Shown here piece after piece: positions 7,641 through 15,432 of a DNA stretch of 26,993 bases. Position numbers and translations under genes: made by a program. The DNA is from Verrucomicrobiota bacterium (lineage in GTDB: Bacteria > Verrucomicrobiota > Verrucomicrobiia > Opitutales > Opitutaceae): contig JAURJO010000495.1 in assembly GCA_030832235.1 (NCBI GenBank), forward strand, positions 1 through 26,993, written 5' to 3'. Each line of letters opens with the position of its first letter. The stretch's first letter is position 1. The notes under the pieces are model-generated. The model ran no database searches, had not been told where the DNA came from, and was given only the letters and a program-made list of their open reading frames with translations.

Positions 7641-8993
7641 CTAGGGCGGGAGCACGGCGAGAACCGCCCGCGGCTCCGCCGGCGCGAGCCCCGCGAGGCG
7701 CATGCCTCGCCGCACCTCGGGCGCCCGCATGAACTCCCGCCAGACGAGCCCGCCGCGGAGATTCTCCGCCATGACGACCATGATGCCGACGTTGATGCCA
7801 ATCACATCGGGAGCCACCCAGCCGGTGTGCGGGTTGAAGGCGTCCGCAAAGCCATAGCGCCCCCACACCGTCGCACCGCCTGCCTCCCGCATCCGGTGCA
7901 ACGCGTCGAGGCACTCGCGCGGCGCGAACGGCAGCGAGCCGCCCGGAGCGCAGGGAACCAGCGTACCGTCGCTCAGATCCTCGTCGGGGCCCGGCGTGCC
8001 CCACGCGAGGTAACCCCGCGCGCTGTCCGACGCGGTGAGGCCCCACAAGTTTTCCGACCAGAGAGGGAAACGCGCCCGTTGCGCGACCGACCACTCCCGC
8101 TGCGCGAGCGTGGCGTCGACCGAGTTGCTCCAGTAATCGACGCCGCCGTCGCGCCGCCCGCGGAAGTCGAACCACGCGTGCGCGTACTGATGGGTGAAAA
8201 GCGGGCCGCACTGGATGAAACGGCGACCGCCCCGCTCCACCCAGGGACCGCGCCGCCACGCCCGCCACGCGGCCGCCGGCAACGGACCGTCGGGCGCGCC
8301 GATCCCGAGCAGGTAGAGCCCCATCATCTCGGCGTAACTATCCCAGCGGTGTGGAATGAACCCGCCCTCGGGCCTCCAGCCATGGGACAGGGTTTCGCCA
8401 CCGTTGAGCGCCCAGCGCCAGTCGATGCGACGGTAGATGAATTCGACGAGCGCGCTGACCTCGGGATCCCGCAGGTATTCGCGCGCGAAGAGGGCACCCT
8501 GGAGAAAGAGCGCGGTGTCGATGGTCGAGGCCTCGCTGCGCCAGACGCGCTCCCCCGTCGCGGCGTCGACGAAATGATAAAGCCAACCCCGCTCGTGGGC
8601 GTGCCGCTCCGCGACCGTCCGCAACGCGGCGAGCACGCGCCGCCGCGCCTCTCCGGGCAGCAGCCAACCGCGCTCCTCCCCGATGCACCAAGCCGTCAGC
8701 GCGAAACCGGTGGCCGCCACGCTCGAGGGCGCCGTCGACGACCCCGCTCCCTCGCGCCACGGCGCGCGGTCCCGGGTGAGCCCGCTGACCGGATGGGACT
8801 GCTCGGTGAAGTAGGCGACGCCACGACGCTGCAGCGTGTCGAGCAGCGCCGCGTCGCGCGGCGCCAGGCGGACTTCAGCCGCGGCGGCCAGCGTCGCGGC
8901 GAAAACAAGGAGGACGGCAATGCCCGCGACGCGCGGCCGACGGCGGCGGGCCGGGGGCTCCTGCAGGGGTTGGGGGGCAGGGAGCGATCGCAT
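7641..8993 (-). CDS. Secreted glucoamylase-like (PF10091, GH144-related) glycoside hydrolase
   Basis: A 450-residue predicted exported protein. From the ATG at 8993 it has a basic stretch (ARRRRPR) and a hydrophobic segment ending in AAA near residue 38, a plausible signal peptide. The body matches the glucoamylase-like (alpha/alpha)6 barrel family, which includes GH144 endo-beta-1,2-glucanases. The blocks are SGLTRDR, VAATGFALTAW, EASTIDTALFLQGALFAREYL, GFIPHRWDSYAEMMGLYLLGIG, NLWGLTASDS and YGFADAFNP. A usual GIDQGP block reads GINVGI here. The frame extends upstream to 9224, but only the chosen start gives a signal peptide. No Shine-Dalgarno is present. It lies 69 nt upstream of obg and is divergent from the methyltransferase. 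Beta-glucan hydrolysis is inferred from family only. Confidence 0.82.
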   Translation of the reverse strand: MRSLPAPQPLQEPPARRRRPRVAGIAVLLVFAATLAAAAEVRLAPRDAALLDTLQRRGVAYFTEQSHPVSGLTRDRAPWREGAGSSTAPSSVAATGFALTAWCIGEERGWLLPGEARRRVLAALRTVAERHAHERGWLYHFVDAATGERVWRSEASTIDTALFLQGALFAREYLRDPEVSALVEFIYRRIDWRWALNGGETLSHGWRPEGGFIPHRWDSYAEMMGLYLLGIGAPDGPLPAAAWRAWRRGPWVERGGRRFIQCGPLFTHQYAHAWFDFRGRRDGGVDYWSNSVDATLAQREWSVAQRARFPLWSENLWGLTASDSARGYLAWGTPGPDEDLSDGTLVPCAPGGSLPFAPRECLDALHRMREAGGATVWGRYGFADAFNPHTGWVAPDVIGINVGIMVVMAENLRGGLVWREFMRAPEVRRGMRLAGLAPAEPRAVLAVLPP

Positions 8994-9098
8994 GATGCGA
9001 ACGACCGGTTCGGAAAATGCGCCGCGGCCGCGGCGCGGCGAGCGCAATTCGTGGACGACCCGAAAAAAGTTCGCCGCTTGCGGGCGTGCCCGGCACGC

Positions 9099-9103
9099 GG
9101 AGG
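9099..9103 (+). promoter_or_regulatory. Shine-Dalgarno GGAGG deciding the methyltransferase start
   Basis: GGAGG ends 9 nt before the ATG at 9113. It is one of the few canonical ribosome binding sites in this window, and it selects that ATG over the longer open frame beginning at 9017. Confidence 0.75.
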
Positions 9104-9112
9104 ATAAGGTCG

Positions 9113-9715
9113 ATGACGGAAGATCCGACGAACCCCGGTTTCTGGGACGAGCGCTACGCGGAGGGCCGCACGCCTTGGGATCAAGGCGGGGTGCCGCCGG
9201 AACTCGCGCGCCGGCTGGTCGCACGGAAGGACCGCGGCCGGCGCGTGCTGATCCCCGGGTGCGGACAAGGCCATGAAGTGGCCGCGTTCGCGGCGGCGGG
9301 TCACGACGTTACGGCGATAGATTTCAGCGCTGCCGCCGTGGAGCGGGCGCGGGCGCGACTCGGTACGCTGCTCGCGCCGCGCGTGCAGGTGGCCGATTTT
9401 TTCACGCATCCGTTCGCTCCAGCCAGCTTTGATCTGGTGTACGAGCGCACCTTTCTTTGCGCCCAGGAACCCGCGTCGTGGCCGCGGGTCGCGCGACGCA
9501 CCGCGGAGTTGCTCCGGCCCGGCGGCGCGCTGCTGGGTTTCTATTTCCTCGGCGCCAAGGAGGACGGCCCGCCGTACGGCCTCGATCCGGAGGAGCCGGG
9601 CGCGATCTTCGGCAACGATTTCACGCTCGTGGAGAGCTCGCCCGTGCCCGCGGGCGAGAGCCTGCCACTCTTCGCCGGCAGGGAGTTCTGGCACGAGTGG
9701 CGGCGCCGCGCGTGA
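9113..9715 (+). CDS. TPMT-family SAM-dependent methyltransferase
   Basis: A 200-residue cytosolic class I methyltransferase of the thiopurine S-methyltransferase family. Family blocks are FWDERYAEGRTPWDQGG (residues 10-26), SAM-binding motif I VLIPGCGQG (45-53), the acidic residue D70 that would bind the ribose, and FDLVYERTFLCA in the middle. Bacterial members methylate sulfur, selenium, tellurium or halide species, or small thiols; the substrate here is unknown. The gene is divergent from the glycoside hydrolase, with about 119 nt between them that contain no convincing promoter hexamers. The start is supported by GGAGG 9 nt upstream. Length is normal for the family. Confidence 0.9.
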   Translation: MTEDPTNPGFWDERYAEGRTPWDQGGVPPELARRLVARKDRGRRVLIPGCGQGHEVAAFAAAGHDVTAIDFSAAAVERARARLGTLLAPRVQVADFFTHPFAPASFDLVYERTFLCAQEPASWPRVARRTAELLRPGGALLGFYFLGAKEDGPPYGLDPEEPGAIFGNDFTLVESSPVPAGESLPLFAGREFWHEWRRRA

Positions 9716-9768
9716 TTTTCCCGAACTTGCGCGGAACACTTCGCCGCCGCAGCTTTCGACACACCCGC

Positions 9769-10416
9769 ATGGTCCGCCTCGCAATCGTCCCGTTGCTTCT
9801 CGCCGGCCTCGCGGCGCCCGGCGCCGCGGCCGAGTCCGCCGCTCCCGCCCCCGCGGCCGGCGGCCCCTCACCCGTGCTCGCGCCCGCCGCGTCCGCGCCA
9901 GCCGCCTCTTCGTCCCCGCGCCGGTCGCGCGCGATATCCGGCGACGCCGCCGCCGCCCTCTCCGCCTTCGCCCCCAAGTACGAGCCGCCGCCCCCCCCTC
10001 CGCCGCCGCCCAAGCCCGAGGAGGAGCAAGCCGACCTACGCGAGGTCGACAAACCGAAGAACACGATCGTCCGCCTGCCCAAGTACATCGTGCAGGAGAA
10101 GAAGCCGCCGATCTTCCGCGAGCGCGACATCAACACCAAGAAGGGTCTAACCGAGCTTGCGATGCGCCGCTATATCTCCGACGCCGATCGCGCGCTGAAC
10201 CGCTGGACCATCCCGCTGTTTGGCATTTCCAAGGAGGCGCGCGCCCTCGCGATGTACGCCGAGGACGAGCGTCTGAAGAACATGGAGGATCTGCAGGGGG
10301 CGGCCGACGTCGCCGCGAAGTCCGACCCCGCGGCCGCTGATTACATCCGGCGCGAGTCGCGCGAGACCTATCTCCGCTCCGGCGATTTCGGCTGGAGCAA
10401 TCGTAACAACAAGTAG
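9769..10416 (+). CDS. Exported proline-rich protein of unknown function
   Basis: A 215-residue protein with a likely signal peptide (MVRLAIVPLLLAGLAAPGAAA), then an Ala/Pro-rich low-complexity linker to about residue 70. A run of nine prolines followed by KPEEE comes next, and a charged C-terminal part without membrane segments. The mature part contains TIVRLPKYIVQEKKPP and a predicted helical stretch rich in Ala, Glu and Arg. I do not recognise the family. The proline run followed by acidic residues recalls spacer regions of TonB-like or periplasm-spanning proteins, but no TonB C-terminal domain is visible. It starts 53 nt after the methyltransferase and is convergent with the 99-residue gene. 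No Shine-Dalgarno is present. Periplasmic or outer-membrane location is inferred. Confidence 0.75.
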   Translation: MVRLAIVPLLLAGLAAPGAAAESAAPAPAAGGPSPVLAPAASAPAASSSPRRSRAISGDAAAALSAFAPKYEPPPPPPPPPKPEEEQADLREVDKPKNTIVRLPKYIVQEKKPPIFRERDINTKKGLTELAMRRYISDADRALNRWTIPLFGISKEARALAMYAEDERLKNMEDLQGAADVAAKSDPAAADYIRRESRETYLRSGDFGWSNRNNK

Positions 10417-10453
10417 ACCGGCGGCGCGCGGCGGGCGGCCTTCAACCGCCGGT
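10417..10453. terminator. Inverted repeat between convergent genes, possible bidirectional terminator
   Basis: ACCGGCGG at 10417-10424, directly after a stop codon, is the exact reverse complement of CCGCCGGT at 10446-10453, with a 21-nt GC-rich loop. It sits where the plus-strand exported protein gene and the minus-strand 99-residue gene converge. There is no U-tract on either side, so it is not a classic intrinsic terminator. Confidence 0.3.
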
Positions 10454-10741
10454 CAAAGCGCGGGCGATCGACTCCCACTCGGCCTCGAGTGTCGTTCCGC
10501 GCGACGGAAAAGAACGGCCGGCCCGGGCATACCAGTAGCCCGCGTTGCCGGCGTCGCCCTCTTTTCGGTGCAAGTAGGCGTGCACCCACGAGCCCTCGCG
10601 CGACTCGTCCTCCTGCGCGCAACCGTGCGCGGCGTCCCAATCGCCGCGCGCATCGTGCCACAACGCCCTCACCGGACCCGGCCAGTCCGCCGGCGGCGCC
10701 GCGTCCCGCGCGACGGAAAGTTGCAGATCGGCAAATGACAT
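10442..10741 (-). CDS. Conserved small hypothetical protein (YLHRKEGD-type)
   Basis: A 99-residue cytosolic protein with no signal peptide. Its most striking block is WVHAYLHRKEGDAGNAGYWYARAG at about residues 51-74, preceded by ALWHDARGDWDAAH. From memory this pattern, with an early tryptophan-aspartate helix and the HR.EGD.xNAxYWY.RAG core, recurs in small uncharacterised proteins of many bacteria, so it looks like a real gene rather than a shadow. No enzymatic motif can be named. It is divergent from birA, whose start lies 44 nt away, and convergent with the proline-rich protein gene. The ATG at 10741 has no clear Shine-Dalgarno. Confidence 0.75.
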   Translation of the reverse strand: MSFADLQLSVARDAAPPADWPGPVRALWHDARGDWDAAHGCAQEDESREGSWVHAYLHRKEGDAGNAGYWYARAGRSFPSRGTTLEAEWESIARALTGG

Positions 10742-10785
10742 TTGCGCCAGCGTGGTCCCGCGCCTTCGCTTTTCAAGGACGAGCC

Positions 10786-11781
10786 ATGCCGAAGACCGAG
10801 ACCGTCATTCTGCGCGAGCTGCTCGCCCGCGAAGGCGGGTGGGTCTCCGGCACCGCGCTCGCCGCGAAGCTGGGCGTCTCGCGCGTCGCGGTTTGGCAGC
10901 ACATGGAGCGTTTGCGCGCGGCCGGCTTCGCGTTCGAGGCGGTGCGGGCCCGGGGCTACCGCATCTCCGCGCGACCCGCCACGCTGCACGCACCGTTGCT
11001 CGAGGCGCTGCTCCGCGTGCGCACCCGCGGTTTCACGCTGCAGGTGCTCGACGAGGTCGACAGCACCAACGACGAGGTCGCCCGCCAGCTGGCGGCGGGC
11101 CGCCCGGCGCCGTTCGCCGTCCTCGCGCGACGCCAGACGCGCGGCAAGGGCCGCCTCGGCCGCGTCTGGCACAGCGAATCGCCCGTCAGCCTCTACGCCA
11201 GCCTGGGCTTCCGTCCCGAGGTCGAGCCCGGCCGCATGCAGACATTCACCCTCTGGATGGGACTCAACCTGTGCGAACTCCTCGCCAATTTCACGGGCGT
11301 GGAACCGGGCATCAAGTGGCCCAACGACATCATGTTCGGCGACCGCAAGGCCGGCGGGTTGCTCACGGAGGCGCGGATCGACGCCGACCGCATCAGCGAC
11401 CTCATCCTCGGGATCGGGCTCAACGTGAACCCGCCGCCCCGCGGCTGGCCGGCGGAGCTCGCCAGCCGGGCGACCACTCTGGCCGAGGCCTCCGGACAGA
11501 CGGTCGACCTCAACCGCCTGGCCGCCGCGCTCGTCGGCCGGGTACTCCTCGCCTACGACGCCTTCCGCGAGAACCGCCACCGCGACACGTTCGGCGACCT
11601 CTGGGCCCGCTTCGACACGCTGCGCGGCCGCACCGTCACGCTGCTCGAGGGCGGTCGCCGCCACACCGGCGAGGTGCGGGGGGTCGACGACGAGGGCGCT
11701 CTGCTCCTGCAGGAGGGCCGCGGCCCTCTCCGCCGCTTCCGCGCGGGAGAGGTCACGTTCGAAAAGAAGCCGCCGGCCTAG
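10786..11781 (+). CDS. birA: Biotin--[acetyl-CoA-carboxylase] ligase / biotin operon repressor
   Basis: A 331-residue cytosolic protein that activates biotin with ATP and attaches it to the biotin carrier protein. Residues 1-62 form a winged helix-turn-helix (SGTALAAKLGVSRVAVWQHM), so it is the bifunctional type that can also repress transcription. The ligase domain shows DSTN (92-95), the biotin/ATP loop RQTRGKGRLGRVW (116-128, variant of the common GRGRRGR but keeping its key arginines), KWPND (177-181) and GIGLNVN (209-215). The C-terminal SH3-like domain follows from about residue 280. An AAGGA about 8 nt upstream of the ATG may be the ribosome binding site. No biotin synthesis genes lie nearby, so its regulatory targets are elsewhere. 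Confidence 0.95.
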   Translation: MPKTETVILRELLAREGGWVSGTALAAKLGVSRVAVWQHMERLRAAGFAFEAVRARGYRISARPATLHAPLLEALLRVRTRGFTLQVLDEVDSTNDEVARQLAAGRPAPFAVLARRQTRGKGRLGRVWHSESPVSLYASLGFRPEVEPGRMQTFTLWMGLNLCELLANFTGVEPGIKWPNDIMFGDRKAGGLLTEARIDADRISDLILGIGLNVNPPPRGWPAELASRATTLAEASGQTVDLNRLAAALVGRVLLAYDAFRENRHRDTFGDLWARFDTLRGRTVTLLEGGRRHTGEVRGVDDEGALLLQEGRGPLRRFRAGEVTFEKKPPA

Positions 11782-11855
11782 GCCGGGGCGCGCGACGCGC
11801 GGAACAACGCGACCTTGCCCGCGTCATTATTAATCCAATCGTCAACTGGAACGTC

Positions 11856-12857
11856 ATGACGCAACCGCCCGCCGCCATCGAAGTCTCCCGCCTGGTCAAG
11901 GCGTACGGGGGCGTGACGGCGGTGAACGACATCTCGTTCCGGGTCGGGCGCGGGGAGATCGTGGGGTTTCTGGGGCCGAACGGCGCGGGCAAATCGACCA
12001 CCATGCGGATCCTCACCGGCTACCTGCCGGCGACCTCCGGCAGCGTGCACATCTGCGGCCTGCCCGTGGCCGGCGAGCCGGCGGAGATCAAGCGGCGCAT
12101 CGGCTACATGCCGGAGAACAACCCGCTGCCCGAGGACATGCGCGTCTCGGAGTACATGTATTTCCGCGGCCGCCTGAAGGAGGTGCCGCGCCGCAAACTC
12201 GGGCCGCGCATCGACGAGGTGCTGGAGATCTGCGACCTGAAGCGCGTGCGCCACCGCATCATCGGGCAGCTCTCGAAAGGCTACCGCCAGCGCGTGGGCA
12301 TCGCGGAGGCCATCCTCGCCGAGCCGCCGGTCATCATCATGGACGAGCCGACGATCGGCCTCGACCCGCATCAGATCCTCATCGTGCGCGACCTGATCGC
12401 GAGCCTCCGCGGTCGCATGACGGTGATCATCTCCTCCCATATCCTGCCGGAGATCGAGGTGACCTGCGACCGCGTGCTCATCATCAACCAGGGCCGCGTC
12501 GTCGCCCAGGGCACGCCGGCCGAACTCCGGCGCGACATCATCGGCCGCCACGCTTACCGCGTGGAGTTCGCCGGTGATCCGCTCCGATTGGAGGCCGCGC
12601 TCGGCGCCGCCGGCGCCGGGGCGCGCTGCGCCCGGCTGGGAGACGCGGGCACCGACGGATTCCGGACGGCCTCCATCACCACGGAACACGAGGAGGATCT
12701 TGGCGAGACGTTGCTGGCCGCGCTGCTCGCCCAAGGCCTGCGCGTGCGCGCCCTTGCCCGCGAGCAACCCACGCTGGAAGATGTGTTCCTCGCCGCCACC
12801 CGCCGGAGCTGGGACGTGGTCGCGCCACCGGTGTCCGCGAAAACCGGAGCGGCGTGA
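11856..12857 (+). CDS. ABC transporter ATP-binding protein, GldA-like
   Basis: A 333-residue ATPase of the ABC-2/Gld type. All nucleotide-binding motifs are present: Walker A GPNGAGKST (40-48), Q-loop region YMPENNPL near 84-91, signature LSKGYRQRVG (139-148), Walker B VIIMDEP (159-165) and switch histidine H195. The extra C-terminal 100 residues fit the regulatory tail of GldA/NatA-type ATPases. Its cognate permease is the next gene, but 303 nt of repeat-derived DNA lie between. Codon use is like its neighbours. The ATG at 11856 follows GGAACGTC and has no good Shine-Dalgarno; it is the closest start to the domain. The energy source for the downstream GldF/GldG-like proteins is the likely role. 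Confidence 0.93.
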   Translation: MTQPPAAIEVSRLVKAYGGVTAVNDISFRVGRGEIVGFLGPNGAGKSTTMRILTGYLPATSGSVHICGLPVAGEPAEIKRRIGYMPENNPLPEDMRVSEYMYFRGRLKEVPRRKLGPRIDEVLEICDLKRVRHRIIGQLSKGYRQRVGIAEAILAEPPVIIMDEPTIGLDPHQILIVRDLIASLRGRMTVIISSHILPEIEVTCDRVLIINQGRVVAQGTPAELRRDIIGRHAYRVEFAGDPLRLEAALGAAGAGARCARLGDAGTDGFRTASITTEHEEDLGETLLAALLAQGLRVRALAREQPTLEDVFLAATRRSWDVVAPPVSAKTGAA

Positions 12858-12873
12858 GCCCGACGGAACCAAC

Positions 12874-13131
12874 GGGGAACCACAGATGAATACGGATTCA
12901 CAGGGATCAGGAGTTAAGACCGGGATGCGGAACGGCACGTTACAACCCGGCGCAATTTCGCGGATGATTCGCTCCGAAAAGTCCGCCGTCCCCGGAAACT
13001 CCTTCCTCCTTCGCCGGGCCTACGGAGGACAAGTCGGCCGAATGGCCCTCGCTATGAATCCGCGGCGGGCGGCCGCGGCTACACCAGACCCGGTTTATTC
13101 GTATCCATTCGTGTCCAACCGTGGTTCCAAC
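12874..13131. repeat. Repeat-derived intergenic block with imperfect inverted ends
   Basis: This block fills most of the 303-nt gap (12858-13160) between ABC ATPase and permease. Its left end, GGAACCACAGATGAATACGG from 12876, resembles the reverse complement of its right end, CGTATCCATTCGTG...GTGGTTCC (13100-13128). By eye about 20 of 32 positions match. Inside is a CTCCTTCGCC...TACGGAGG palindrome-like element at about 13001-13028. The right end matches the repeat at 133-225. No transposase and no convincing protein is present, so this resembles a MITE- or REP-like element, or several nested repeats. Boundaries are approximate. Confidence 0.6.
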
Positions 13132-13160
13132 TGACCGCCAGGGCTGAAACCGCGACCGCC

Positions 13161-13922
13161 ATGCGCCACTTCCCCACCCTACTCAGCCACGAGCTCCGCA
13201 TGCTGCTCGTCAGCCCGGCCACGTACGTCGCCGCGACACTGTTTCTCGGCTTCATGGGGTTGGTTTTCACCAAGATCCTCGAGCTTTACGGCGCCACGCC
13301 GCAGGAGACCTCGCCGGCGATCGTGTACTTCCAGCTGTTCTGGCTGCCGGTGTGCGTGATGGTGCCGCTGCTCACGATGAAGTGCCTCGCGGAGGAGCGC
13401 CGGCTCGGGACGATCGAGACGCTGCTCACGACGCCGGTCACCACCACCGAGGTCGTGGTCGCGAAGTTCGGCGCGGCCTACGTCCTGTACTCCGCGCTCT
13501 GGGGCTCGACCGCGGTGTTCTTCTGGGCGCTGCGCCGTTTCTCGGGCGACGCGCGGTTCCTCGACGCGGGCCCGCTGCTCGGCGGCTACCTGTTCATCGC
13601 GGTCTCCGGCCTGCTGTTCGTCGCGATCGGCGTGCTCGCGAGCTCGCTGACGCGCAACCAATCCGTCGCCGGCATCCTCGGCTGCGTCGCGCTGGCGACG
13701 CTCATCCTCGGGGGCAACGCGCTCGCCGACTCGACCTGGCTTGCGCAGGGCGCCCTGCAGCCGCTGCGCGCGGCGGTGGAGTACGCGCACGTGTTCGGCC
13801 ATCGCGACGATTTCGCCCGCGGCGTGATCGATCTACGCCACGTGCTCTTCTACCTGAGCGGATCCGCGCTGGCGCTCATCTTCAGCATCCTCGGGGTCGA
13901 GGCGAAGCTGCTCCACGCCTGA
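13161..13922 (+). CDS. ABC-2 type permease, GldF-like
   Basis: A 253-residue inner-membrane protein with about six hydrophobic segments (roughly residues 20-40, 55-75, 104-124, 140-162, 170-190 and 228-248). Between the second and third is the ABC-2 coupling region EERRLGTIETLLTTPVTTTEVV (about 78-100), where the permease contacts the ATPase. Size and architecture match GldF-type permeases. It starts with ATG after a GACCGCC leader without Shine-Dalgarno, and is followed after 16 nt by the GldG-like gene. Its ATPase is the gene upstream of the repeat block. The exported substrate is unknown. Confidence 0.88.
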   Translation: MRHFPTLLSHELRMLLVSPATYVAATLFLGFMGLVFTKILELYGATPQETSPAIVYFQLFWLPVCVMVPLLTMKCLAEERRLGTIETLLTTPVTTTEVVVAKFGAAYVLYSALWGSTAVFFWALRRFSGDARFLDAGPLLGGYLFIAVSGLLFVAIGVLASSLTRNQSVAGILGCVALATLILGGNALADSTWLAQGALQPLRAAVEYAHVFGHRDDFARGVIDLRHVLFYLSGSALALIFSILGVEAKLLHA

Positions 13923-13938
13923 CCCCGCCGCCGCGACC

Positions 13939-15420
13939 ATGCCTTCCTGGCAAAGCTTCCGCGCCACCCGCTGGCTCCGCACGATCAACCTCGTGCTGCA
14001 GGCCGTGCTCCTGCTCACGTTCTTCGGCGGCCTGAACTACATCGCGGAAAACCACCCGCGGCGTTTCGACCTCACCCGGGCACGCAAATTCTCCCTGTCA
14101 CCCGAGACGCTTTCCTACGTCCGCAACCTCCCGCGTCCCGTCCACGCCATCCTCACGCTCACCCCCGAGAGCGACCACCCCGAGGTCCGCGGCCTGCTGG
14201 AGGAATACGTGCACGCCACCGACGAACGCCCCGCCGGTCGCGTCACCCGCGAGTTCCTCGACGTCTACCAGAATCGCCGCCGCGCGGAGGAACTCGGGGT
14301 CGACCAGGCCGACATCATCATGCTCGTCTCGGGCGACAAGCGCCGCGTCGTGACCGTGGCGGAGCTCTACACGATGAAAAACAAGGAGCGCGTCGCCTTC
14401 CGCGGCGAGCAGGCGCTCACCGCCGCGATCCTCGACGTTTCCTCTCCCGGCCGGCAGAAGGTTTACTTCCTCACCGGGCACGGGGAGCTCCGGCTCGGTG
14501 ACACCGATCCGGTGCGCGGTCTCTCCGCCGTGCGCGACCAGCTGAAGGTGCGTAACCTCGACGTCGACGATCTCGACCTCACCGCGGCGCGCCAGATCCC
14601 GGGCGACGCCTCGCTGCTCGTCGCGGTCGCACCCCAGAGCCGCTTCTCACGGGAGGAGCAGGAGTTGCTGCGCCGCCACCTCGGCGCCAACGCCGGCCGC
14701 ATGCTGCTCTTCCTCGCGCCCGGGCCGCCGGTCGCGTCCCTCGGGCTCGACGACCTCCTGCTCGACTGGGGTGTGCTGGTGCAGGACGACGTGATCGCCG
14801 ACGAGGGGCCGGAAAACATCGCCGAGAACGGCGACCTCATCATCCGCGCGTTTGCGCGCCACCCGATCACGCAGCTGCTGATCGACTACGGCACGATGGC
14901 CCTGCGCCTCGGCGTCGCGCGCACCGTGATCCCGGACCCGGGCCGGTCGCTCGGCGGCGGCCTCAATACCGTCACCCTCGCCGCCACCTCACGCACCGCG
15001 TGGGGCGAGCGCAGCTTCCGCAACGGCCAGATCCCGCGCTATGACCCCGGCATCGACACCCGGCCCCTGCCCGGGATGGACCCCGCCGACCGCCTGGGCG
15101 TGATCGTCGCCTCCGAGCGTCTCGCGGTCCGCGACAACCTCCCGTTCAGCGTGCGGGGCGGCAAGCTGGTCGTCTTCGGCACCGGCGACCTCGTCGCCAA
15201 CGGCCGCGTCGACCAGGGCAACCTGGCCATCTTCCTCAACGCCGTGAACTGGACCGTCGACCGCGACCGCCAGCTGAGCATCCCGCCGCGGCCCGTGGAC
15301 AAGTTCCAGCTCACGCTCAGCGCGGCCGACTTCGCCCGGCTCCGCTACACCGTCCTCCTCGGCGTGCCCGGCGCCGCCCTGCTCCTCGGCCTGCTCGTGT
15401 ACTGGACCCGCCGCTCCTGA
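13939..15420 (+). CDS. GldG-family ABC transporter auxiliary protein
   Basis: A 493-residue protein anchored at both ends: an N-terminal membrane segment (about 15-35) and a C-terminal one (about 468-487), with a large periplasmic domain between. The start of the soluble part, RRFDLTRARKFSLSPETLSY (41-60), is the hallmark of GldG / ABC_transp_aux (PF09822) proteins. KVYFLTGHGE near residues 173-182 is another family block. In gliding Bacteroidetes GldG works with GldA and GldF; outside that group the same trio occurs with DUF4340 partners and its function is not settled. Spacing is 16 nt from the permease and 12 nt to the DUF4340 gene, so this is one operon. A gliding role is not implied by the sequence. 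Confidence 0.9.
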   Translation: MPSWQSFRATRWLRTINLVLQAVLLLTFFGGLNYIAENHPRRFDLTRARKFSLSPETLSYVRNLPRPVHAILTLTPESDHPEVRGLLEEYVHATDERPAGRVTREFLDVYQNRRRAEELGVDQADIIMLVSGDKRRVVTVAELYTMKNKERVAFRGEQALTAAILDVSSPGRQKVYFLTGHGELRLGDTDPVRGLSAVRDQLKVRNLDVDDLDLTAARQIPGDASLLVAVAPQSRFSREEQELLRRHLGANAGRMLLFLAPGPPVASLGLDDLLLDWGVLVQDDVIADEGPENIAENGDLIIRAFARHPITQLLIDYGTMALRLGVARTVIPDPGRSLGGGLNTVTLAATSRTAWGERSFRNGQIPRYDPGIDTRPLPGMDPADRLGVIVASERLAVRDNLPFSVRGGKLVVFGTGDLVANGRVDQGNLAIFLNAVNWTVDRDRQLSIPPRPVDKFQLTLSAADFARLRYTVLLGVPGAALLLGLLVYWTRRS

Positions 15421-15432
15421 GAACCGCCCGCC

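Noticed and set aside
6489..9107. An 872-residue open frame on the plus strand antisense to obg and the glycoside hydrolase
   Set aside because: Obg and the hydrolase have clear motifs on the other strand. The long frame has Arg/Pro/Ala-rich composition without domains, typical of high-GC antisense frames.
9017..9112. 32-residue N-terminal extension of the methyltransferase
   Set aside because: A GGAGG at ideal distance points to the ATG at 9113, and the extension is Arg/Gly-rich without similarity to the family.
12858..13160. Small open frame continuing through the repeat block (12574-13134)
   Set aside because: It begins inside the ABC ATPase in another frame and then reads through repeat sequence; no protein-like pattern.
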